Source of the DNA: Kluyvera genomosp. 1
GTDB lineage: Bacteria > Pseudomonadota > Gammaproteobacteria > Enterobacterales > Enterobacteriaceae
Assembly (NCBI RefSeq): GCF_001266615.1
Contig: NZ_LGHZ01000008.1
Location: 1-64,000, forward strand
DNA length: 64,000 nucleotides
Reading direction: 5' to 3'
In this document: positions 58,397 to 64,000 of the stretch, one piece after another
How the letters are laid out: every line of letters starts with the position of its first letter
Numbering within the stretch: position 1 is the first letter of the stretch
Notes under the pieces: generated by a model
Databases searched by the model: none
Told to the model about the DNA's origin: nothing
The model's input: the letters and a program-made list of their open reading frames with translations, nothing else
Position numbers and translations under genes: made by a program

Positions 58397-58738
58397 CTAT
58401 GGGTTGATTGAGCGACCGGTTGAACGGTCGAGGCAACGCAAGGTGTTAGGTTCCCAGTACGCATTGACGTTCGGGCTTTGCTGACATTTATCGCGGGCGT
58501 CAAAAGCAACATCGGTTTTATCCCACTCTTTTTCCGCGCGTTTGTTGACCTTCTGGCGCAATTGGCGGGTGTCGTTCCACTGCTCTTTGTCCATCGCTGC
58601 ATTCTGGCGGCTCTGGGCGCTATCGCCAGATTCGATAACCAGTTTGTTGGTTTCAGCAGAGGCAGATGCGGTGTACACGATGGCACCCAGCGCGAGCATT
58701 GCCGTCAGGCACAGGCGTTTGCCAAGTGTAATTTTCAT
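58397..58738 (-). CDS. ynfB: YnfB, DUF1283 periplasmic protein
   Basis: A 113-residue exported protein, the same length as E. coli YnfB. A signal peptide (about 1-26, ending ASAE) precedes the DUF1283 domain with [20 protein letters not shown] and [19 protein letters not shown] 58738 matches the E. coli start; an ATG two codons earlier (58744) is also possible. Function unknown. Confidence 0.92.
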   Translation of the reverse strand: MKITLGKRLCLTAMLALGAIVYTASASAETNKLVIESGDSAQSRQNAAMDKEQWNDTRQLRQKVNKRAEKEWDKTDVAFDARDKCQQSPNVNAYWEPNTLRCLDRSTGRSINP

Positions 58739-58888
58739 TTGCATGTTCCTTTGAGATAGTGAATACGATAACTCCTGACTTCAGTCTACTACATCTCTTT
58801 CGGCTGGCATACCTGCGAAAAAAACGTGGTCGAATCGCCTGATTTTTTCCGTATGATGGGTAATCCCTTCAATTATCAATGAATCATC

Positions 58889-59215
58889 ATGTTAAAGACC
58901 TCACTGTTATTTTTCGCGACTGCACTGTGTGAAATTATTGGTTGCTATTTACCCTGGTTATGGCTGAAGCGGGGCGCAACGCCGCTACTGCTGGTACCTG
59001 CGGGTCTGGCACTGGCCATGTTTGTATGGCTTTTAACACTACATCCTGCCGCCAGCGGGCGGGTTTATGCAGCCTATGGCGGGGTTTACATCTTCACTGC
59101 GCTGCTGTGGCTTCGGGTGGTGGAAGGCGAAAAGTTGACTCTCTACGATTGGCTCGGCGCGGCGGTTGCACTGTGCGGGATGCTGATTATTGTTGCTGGC
59201 TGGGGGCGGGGCTAA
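58889..59215 (+). CDS. ynfA: YnfA, UPF0060 membrane protein
   Basis: A 108-residue four-helix membrane protein of the SMR-like YnfA family, the same length as in E. coli. The ATG opens [20 protein letters not shown]; the family motif [20 protein letters not shown] is near 76. Reported as a small multidrug efflux pump. Single gene. Confidence 0.94.
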   Translation: MLKTSLLFFATALCEIIGCYLPWLWLKRGATPLLLVPAGLALAMFVWLLTLHPAASGRVYAAYGGVYIFTALLWLRVVEGEKLTLYDWLGAAVALCGMLIIVAGWGRG

Positions 59216-59301
59216 ATCCGCTGCCCATGCTGAGGTGTGGGCTTTTCATCTCTCCTGATTCATCCCCTTTATTTTGTGATCCCTCTCGGCATTTTTGATC
59301 T

Positions 59302-59320
59302 CTATACTTGTATGGTAGTA
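59302..59320 (+). promoter_or_regulatory. Possible GntR-type site upstream of rspA
   Basis: CTATACTTGTATGGTAGTA lies about 50 bases before rspA. A related word, CTAGTATGGCA, lies before ydfI at 63727-63737. E. coli rspA is repressed by the GntR-family protein RspR (YdfH). The match was judged only by eye. Confidence 0.3.
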
Positions 59321-59370
59321 GTTCAGGGCGTAAATTTCGCTCACTAACCGATGAGATGTAAGGATTGAAG

Positions 59371-60585
59371 ATGAAAATTGTGGGTGCTGAGGTTTTTGTA
59401 ACCTGTCCTGGTCGTAACTTTGTCACATTGAAAATTACCACCGATAGCGGATTGATCGGCTACGGCGATGCCACGTTGAACGGCCGCGAGCTGCCGGTGG
59501 CATCCTATCTGAAAGATCATCTGTGCCCGCAGCTGGTAGGGCGCGATGCTCACCGCATCGAAGATATCTGGCAGTTCTTCTATAAAGGCGCTTATTGGCG
59601 TCGCGGCCCGGTGACCATGTCGGCCATTTCGGCCATCGATATGGCGCTGTGGGACATTAAAGCCAAAGCGGCCAACATGCCGCTTTACCAGTTGCTGGGG
59701 GGGGCGTCCCGTGAAGGCGTCATGGTTTATTGTCACACCACCGGGCGGACCATTGATGAAGTGCTGGAAGATTACGCGCGTCACAAAGAGATGGGCTTTA
59801 AAGCCATTCGCGTGCAGTGCGGCGTACCGGGAATGAAAACCACTTACGGGATGTCAAAAGGCAAGGGCCTGGCGTATGAACCGGCGACCAAAGGTCAATG
59901 GCCTGAAGAGCAGCTGTGGTCGACGGAAAAGTATCTCGATTTCACGCCAAAACTGTTTGATGCCGTCCGTAATCAGTTTGGCTTTGACGAACACCTGCTC
60001 CATGATATGCACCACCGTCTGACGCCAATTGAAGCGGCGCGGTTTGGTAAAAGCATTGAGCAATACCGGCTGTTCTGGATGGAAGATCCAACCCCAGCAG
60101 AGAACCAGGAATGTTTCCGTCTGATTCGTCAGCATACTGTGACACCTATTGCGGTCGGTGAAGTGTTTAACAGCATCTGGGATTGTAAACAGCTGATTGA
60201 AGAGCAGCTGATTGACTATATCCGCACCACCATTACCCACGCAGGTGGCATTACCGGGATGCGCCGCATTGCTGACTTTGCCTCCCTCTACCAGGTCCGT
60301 ACCGGCTCCCACGGCCCATCCGATCTTTCCCCTGTTTGCATGGCGGCAGCGCTGCACTTTGATCTGTGGGTACCGAACTTTGGCGTTCAGGAATATATGG
60401 GCTATTCCGAGCAGATGCTGGAAGTCTTCCCGCACAGCTGGACCTTTGATAACGGCTATATGCACCCAGGTGATAAACCGGGCTTAGGTATCGAGTTTGA
60501 TGAAAAGCTGGCGGCCAAATATCCGTATGAACCTGCGTATTTGCCGGTAGCGCGTCTGGAAGATGGCACGCTGTGGAACTGGTAA
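59371..60585 (+). CDS. rspA: RspA, D-mannonate dehydratase family enzyme
   Basis: A 404-residue enolase-superfamily protein, the same length as E. coli RspA and highly similar. It carries the mandelate-racemase-like fold: [40 protein letters not shown] and the metal-binding EDPTPAENQ and GEVFNS segments. RspA can dehydrate D-mannonate and was first linked to homoserine-lactone starvation sensing. ATG 59371 after AAGGA is used. The next genes are a hexuronate isomerase and a sugar transporter, so a catabolic role is likely. Confidence 0.94.
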   Translation: MKIVGAEVFVTCPGRNFVTLKITTDSGLIGYGDATLNGRELPVASYLKDHLCPQLVGRDAHRIEDIWQFFYKGAYWRRGPVTMSAISAIDMALWDIKAKAANMPLYQLLGGASREGVMVYCHTTGRTIDEVLEDYARHKEMGFKAIRVQCGVPGMKTTYGMSKGKGLAYEPATKGQWPEEQLWSTEKYLDFTPKLFDAVRNQFGFDEHLLHDMHHRLTPIEAARFGKSIEQYRLFWMEDPTPAENQECFRLIRQHTVTPIAVGEVFNSIWDCKQLIEEQLIDYIRTTITHAGGITGMRRIADFASLYQVRTGSHGPSDLSPVCMAAALHFDLWVPNFGVQEYMGYSEQMLEVFPHSWTFDNGYMHPGDKPGLGIEFDEKLAAKYPYEPAYLPVARLEDGTLWNW

Positions 60586-60632
60586 GTCAATTAACTTTTT
60601 CATTTTCTTAATCATTATTAGCGAGAAATAAC

Positions 60633-62039
60633 ATGGACTTCATTAACGATCGTTTCATGATCGAGAGTGAAGTCGGTGTTCGGTTATATAAAGAAGTCGC
60701 AGCACAATTACCGATCATCGACTATCACTGTCACCTTGATGCTAAAGAAATATACGAAAATAAAAGAATTAAGAATATTACTCAGCTATGGCTGGCGGGT
60801 GACCATTATAAATGGCGTGCAATGCGTGCTAACGGAATTGCAGAACATTTTATTACCGGGGATGCCAGTGCAGATGAAAAATTTAAAGCGTGGGCTGAAA
60901 CGGTGGAGGCGTCATTTGGCAATCCGCTATATCACTGGACGCATTTAGAATTAAATAAATACTTTGCCTGCAATGAGATGCTAAGCAGTGAAAACTGGCA
61001 ACGCATTATGCAGCACTGTAATCAGCAGATGGCTAGCGATGACTTTACGCCGCGTAGCTTGATTATGCGTTCTAATGTGGAAGTTATCTGCACTACCGAC
61101 GCGCCGTTAGACTCGCTGGAATACCATCGTTTGCTGCAGCAGGACGCAACCTTTAAACCCCGCGTTTTGCCGACGTTCCGTCCGGATGATGTTTTTGAGC
61201 CTGATGCAAGTGTCTTCGCGCGCTTTGTCGATAAACTGGCGGCGCTGACCGGCCAGAATATTGACTCGTTTGCGAATTTTTCAGCCGCTCTCGCGCAGCG
61301 TATCGACTGGTTCCATGAATCGGGATGCCGTATTTCCGATCACGGTCCGGTAGCTGTGGAATATCAGGCGGCGGATGAGCAACACGTTAACGCGTTGTTC
61401 TGCCAAAAGCGCGGGGGGAAAGCATTAAATGGGCTAGAAGGGGCGCAGTTAAGCAGTGCGATCTTTGTCATGCTCGCAAAGGAATACAAACAGCGCGGCT
61501 GGGCAATGCAGATTCACTTCGGTGCGATTCGCAGCAACAACAGCAAAATGTACCAACAACTTGGAATGAATACCGGGTTTGATTCCATCGCCGACCAAAG
61601 CAATCTGGCTGCCGGTTTGAACTCGTTGCTCGATGCAATGGCGAAGGCGGATGGGTTACCAAAAACCATTCTCTACAATCTTAACGCCAGCTATAACGAT
61701 ATTGTTGCCACCACCATTGCGAATTTCCAGTCGGGCGAAGACGGTGTGAAATCACCGATGCAGTTTGGTTCCGGCTGGTGGTTTAACGATACCCGTCGCG
61801 GTATGGAGAATCAGCTTAATAGTTTAGCTGACCAGGGTTTATTGATGCACTTTGTTGGCATGCTTACCGACTCCCGGAGTTTGGTTTCTTACACACGTCA
61901 TGATTATTTTCGTCGGATTCTTTGCAATTTAATAGGCAGTTGGGTTGACCGTGGGGAAATTCCTGATAACGACAGGATTTTAACGCGGATGGTTAGAAAT
62001 ATATGTCACGACAATGCGGTTAATTATTTTAGATTCTAA
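60633..62039 (+). CDS. uxaC: Uronate (glucuronate) isomerase family, divergent UxaC
   Basis: A 468-residue amidohydrolase-fold isomerase interconverting glucuronate and fructuronate (and galacturonate/tagaturonate). Metal ligands begin with DYHCHLD at about 30-36, and late motifs GSGWWFNDTRRGMENQ and FVGMLTDSRSLVSYTRH are well conserved. Much of the rest differs from E. coli UxaC, so this is probably a second, diverged copy. The gene ends are AT-rich. It is 47 bases after rspA and 26 bases before the transporter gene, forming an operon. Confidence 0.9.
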   Translation: MDFINDRFMIESEVGVRLYKEVAAQLPIIDYHCHLDAKEIYENKRIKNITQLWLAGDHYKWRAMRANGIAEHFITGDASADEKFKAWAETVEASFGNPLYHWTHLELNKYFACNEMLSSENWQRIMQHCNQQMASDDFTPRSLIMRSNVEVICTTDAPLDSLEYHRLLQQDATFKPRVLPTFRPDDVFEPDASVFARFVDKLAALTGQNIDSFANFSAALAQRIDWFHESGCRISDHGPVAVEYQAADEQHVNALFCQKRGGKALNGLEGAQLSSAIFVMLAKEYKQRGWAMQIHFGAIRSNNSKMYQQLGMNTGFDSIADQSNLAAGLNSLLDAMAKADGLPKTILYNLNASYNDIVATTIANFQSGEDGVKSPMQFGSGWWFNDTRRGMENQLNSLADQGLLMHFVGMLTDSRSLVSYTRHDYFRRILCNLIGSWVDRGEIPDNDRILTRMVRNICHDNAVNYFRF

Positions 62040-62065
62040 CGTCCTTCCTTAAATGAGGGTAGAAC

Positions 62066-63607
62066 ATGTCTCGTACTAATAGAAAAATAACAATTCCCGT
62101 CAGTATTGGCTATGGCTTAACAGATATCATGGGTGGCGGTGCGTTTACCGTTATTGGCGCCTGGCTTTTATTCTTTTACACAACATTTGTCGGTTTATCG
62201 CCGGTCGAGGCTGCATCAATTGTCGCTATTGCGCGTATTGTTGATGCGATAGTCAGCCTGTTTATGGGCAGCTTTACTGACCACTTCTATAAAAATGCAT
62301 TAGGCAAAAGATTTGGTCGTCGCCGCTTCTTCCTGCTGATTGGCGCTCCGCTGATGCTGGTCTACACGCTGCTGTGGGTAACCGGTATGAGTTTCTGGTT
62401 CTATTTGGCGGTATATCTGGCCTTTGAAGTGATTGCGGCGATGGTGCTTATTCCGTGGGAAACACTGCCATCGGAAATGACCAAAGACTTCAACTCCCGT
62501 ACCAAACTCTCTACCTGCCGTATGTTCCTGTCGGCCTCCGGCACGTTTCTGGCAACCTTCATTCCGGGGCTGTTGATCAGCCACTTTGGTGAGCACGATC
62601 CGCACGCGTATTTTATTAACGGCGTCGTCTTCTCGGTGCTGTTTATGCTGTGCGTGTTTATCTCCTGGAAAGTGACCTGGGAGCGCGAATTAACGCCAGA
62701 AATGCAGGCTGAACTGGAAAGCCACCGCCAGCCGACGTCCTTTATGGAGAAAGTGGCGGCCGTGGGCAGCCTGTTTAAAGAGTACTACTCCACGCTGAAA
62801 GTTCGTGCGTTCAGAAAGCACCTGGCAATTTATCTGTTCTCCTTTACGGCGAAAGATGTCTATAACACGGTGTTTGTCTTCTTCTGCGTTTACTGCCTGA
62901 ATGTCTCGTCTTCGTTGTCGGGCACGCTGTTGTCGATGAGTATCGTGGGTCTGCCGGTGACGTTGTTAGCGGGTGTGGCGATTATCAAATTTGGTCCATC
63001 GCGGCTGTATGTCTTCGCTTATACGCTGATGATGCTGTGTCTTGCCGGGTTGTTTATGGTTTACCAGTTCCCGACTGACAACAAAGTCACCATTCTGCTG
63101 GTGCTGGCCGCGCTGTATCAGGTGGGGCGCTGCGTACTGGAGTTTACGCCGTGGAACGTCTTCCCATTCATCCCTGATATTGATGAGATGATTACCCGGC
63201 AGCGTCGTGAAGGGCTGTTTGCTGCAGTTATGACGTTCTCTCGCAAAACCACGGTGGCAATTGCGACGTTCGCCGTCGGTGTGATGCTGCAAGAGGGCGG
63301 TTTTGTGAAGGGCAGCCAAGTGCAGCCGGAAAGTGCGGTCAATACCATCGCCATGATGCTGTTTATCGGTACGGCGGGTCTGCTCCTGATTGCTCTGTGG
63401 CAGGCATTGACCTTCCATCTGAATAAACAGACGCACAAGATTTTTGTCGATGAAGTGGAGCGCCTGAAGGCCAACGGTTCGAAACTGGACGTTACACCGC
63501 AGGCTCGGCATATCGTCGAAGACCTGACCGGTTACTCGTATGACGATCTGTGGAACGAACCTCAGAACGTTGAGGAACAAACGTCTCGCCCCGCTCGGGC
63601 GCACTAA
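62066..63607 (+). CDS. GPH-family sugar/uronide:cation symporter
   Basis: A 513-residue twelve-helix transporter of the GPH (MelB/UidB) family. It starts with the family block GYGLTDIMGGGAFTVIGAWL and shows the loop LGKRFGRRRFFLLIGAP. The C-terminal tail (about 60 residues) is charged and long for the family. Given its operon with uxaC, rspA and ydfI it probably imports a hexuronate or uronide. A hairpin follows the stop. Confidence 0.88.
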   Translation: MSRTNRKITIPVSIGYGLTDIMGGGAFTVIGAWLLFFYTTFVGLSPVEAASIVAIARIVDAIVSLFMGSFTDHFYKNALGKRFGRRRFFLLIGAPLMLVYTLLWVTGMSFWFYLAVYLAFEVIAAMVLIPWETLPSEMTKDFNSRTKLSTCRMFLSASGTFLATFIPGLLISHFGEHDPHAYFINGVVFSVLFMLCVFISWKVTWERELTPEMQAELESHRQPTSFMEKVAAVGSLFKEYYSTLKVRAFRKHLAIYLFSFTAKDVYNTVFVFFCVYCLNVSSSLSGTLLSMSIVGLPVTLLAGVAIIKFGPSRLYVFAYTLMMLCLAGLFMVYQFPTDNKVTILLVLAALYQVGRCVLEFTPWNVFPFIPDIDEMITRQRREGLFAAVMTFSRKTTVAIATFAVGVMLQEGGFVKGSQVQPESAVNTIAMMLFIGTAGLLLIALWQALTFHLNKQTHKIFVDEVERLKANGSKLDVTPQARHIVEDLTGYSYDDLWNEPQNVEEQTSRPARAH

Positions 63608-63616
63608 CGATACCGC

Positions 63617-63649
63617 TGACAGCATAGGTAGGTTTTGCCTATGCTGTCA
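63617..63649 (+). terminator. Stem-loop between the transporter gene and ydfI
   Basis: A perfect 12-bp stem TGACAGCATAGG / CCTATGCTGTCA with a nine-base loop follows the transporter stop by nine bases. No strong T-run; may terminate or attenuate. Confidence 0.65.
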
Positions 63650-63766
63650 CACAACTTAAAAATCATGTCATACCAATCACCAATAAGTTAACGCAAATCA
63701 AAAACACGTCGAATGAACTCGTTAATCTAGTATGGCAATCAACGTTCTCTACAGTGAGTCAAAAAG

Positions 63767-64000
63767 ATGCAGAATAAGCTATTAACCGCTAAGGCAACTC
63801 TCCCGACCTACGACCGCAGCAAACTGGTGTCCCGTATCGTACACCTTGGCTTTGGTGCGTTCCATCGCGCTCATCAGGCTGTCTATGCCGATATCCTTGC
63901 CGCAGAACACGGCAGCGATTGGGGTTATACCGAAGTTAACCTGATTGGCGGTGAGCAGCAGATTGCCGACCTGAATCATCAGGACAATTTATACACCGTG
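63767..64000 (+). CDS. ydfI: D-mannonate oxidoreductase YdfI (fructuronate reductase family), 5' part
   Basis: The first 78 codons are present and the frame runs off the window edge. The start [20 protein letters not shown], then [20 protein letters not shown] and [13 protein letters not shown], match E. coli YdfI. The NAD-binding GFGAFHR motif is intact. It would interconvert fructuronate and mannonate, the step between UxaC and RspA in this cluster. Full E. coli length is about 486 residues. Confidence 0.9.
   Translation, partial: MQNKLLTAKATLPTYDRSKLVSRIVHLGFGAFHRAHQAVYADILAAEHGSDWGYTEVNLIGGEQQIADLNHQDNLYTV

Overview
This window looks like the chromosome of a motile gammaproteobacterium of the family Enterobacteriaceae. 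From about 10 kb onward most genes match Escherichia coli K-12 genes in order and strand, but at a divergence that points to another genus (Enterobacter, Lelliottia, Leclercia, Kluyvera or similar; I cannot decide which). Two E. coli-like blocks are joined here. One is ydcJ-opgD-rimL-ydcK-tehAB-ydcL-benE-ydcN-rlhA-ydcRSTUVW-ortT (about 10-39 kb). The other is the tqsA-mdtJI-ydgD-ydgU-asr-ynfM-ynfL-mlc-bioD2-clcB-dmsD-ynfHGE-ynfDCBA-rspA block (about 39-60.6 kb), read in the opposite sense to K-12 numbering. No rRNA, tRNA, CRISPR array, insertion sequence or prophage was seen.

Bases 1-19 are a sequencing-library transposase adapter, so the left edge is a contig end. The first 10 kb is a mosaic of accessory genes: formaldehyde detoxification (frmR-frmA without frmB), a chemoreceptor, membrane glucose dehydrogenase (gcd), an AT-rich orphan gene resembling the LPS-core Kdo transferase WaaZ, and protocatechuate 3,4-dioxygenase (pcaHG) with pcaQ. 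A strongly folded, terminator-ended element follows frmA. Its 5' part recurs in inverted orientation upstream of frmR, so frmRA is bracketed by two outward-facing copies.

10-25.7 kb holds housekeeping and stress genes: ydcJ, a carboxylesterase, osmoregulated glucan synthesis (opgD), acetylation of L7/L12 (rimL), tellurite resistance (tehAB), an AraC/EamA efflux pair, benzoate transport with its XRE-cupin regulator, and 23S rRNA hydroxylation (rlhA). Two divergent promoters in this part carry clear direct-repeat operators.

25.7-30.8 kb is the most unusual stretch. On the minus strand lie a secreted fasciclin-domain protein, an ECF sigma factor, an RskA-type anti-sigma factor, a cyanide-insensitive-type bd oxidase (cioAB) with a 41-residue accessory subunit, and a small secreted repeat protein. 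The sigma/anti-sigma/fasciclin arrangement mirrors SigK-RskA-MPT70/83 of Mycobacterium tuberculosis, and a matching ECF-type promoter lies upstream of the fasciclin gene.

30.9-41 kb is rich in polyamine-related functions: the ydcSTUV ABC transporter, the aminobutyraldehyde dehydrogenase ydcW, and the spermidine exporter mdtJI. The spermidine acetyltransferase gene speG, expected between ynfC and ynfB, is absent from that locus. 41-59 kb carries a GGDEF-EAL signalling protein, acid shock genes, Mlc with CRP-like and Mlc-like sites, and a DMSO/selenate reductase-type operon with a single catalytic subunit. The right end (59.4-64 kb) is a hexuronate cluster: rspA-type dehydratase, a divergent uxaC, a GPH-family transporter and the start of a ydfI-type oxidoreductase cut by the window edge.
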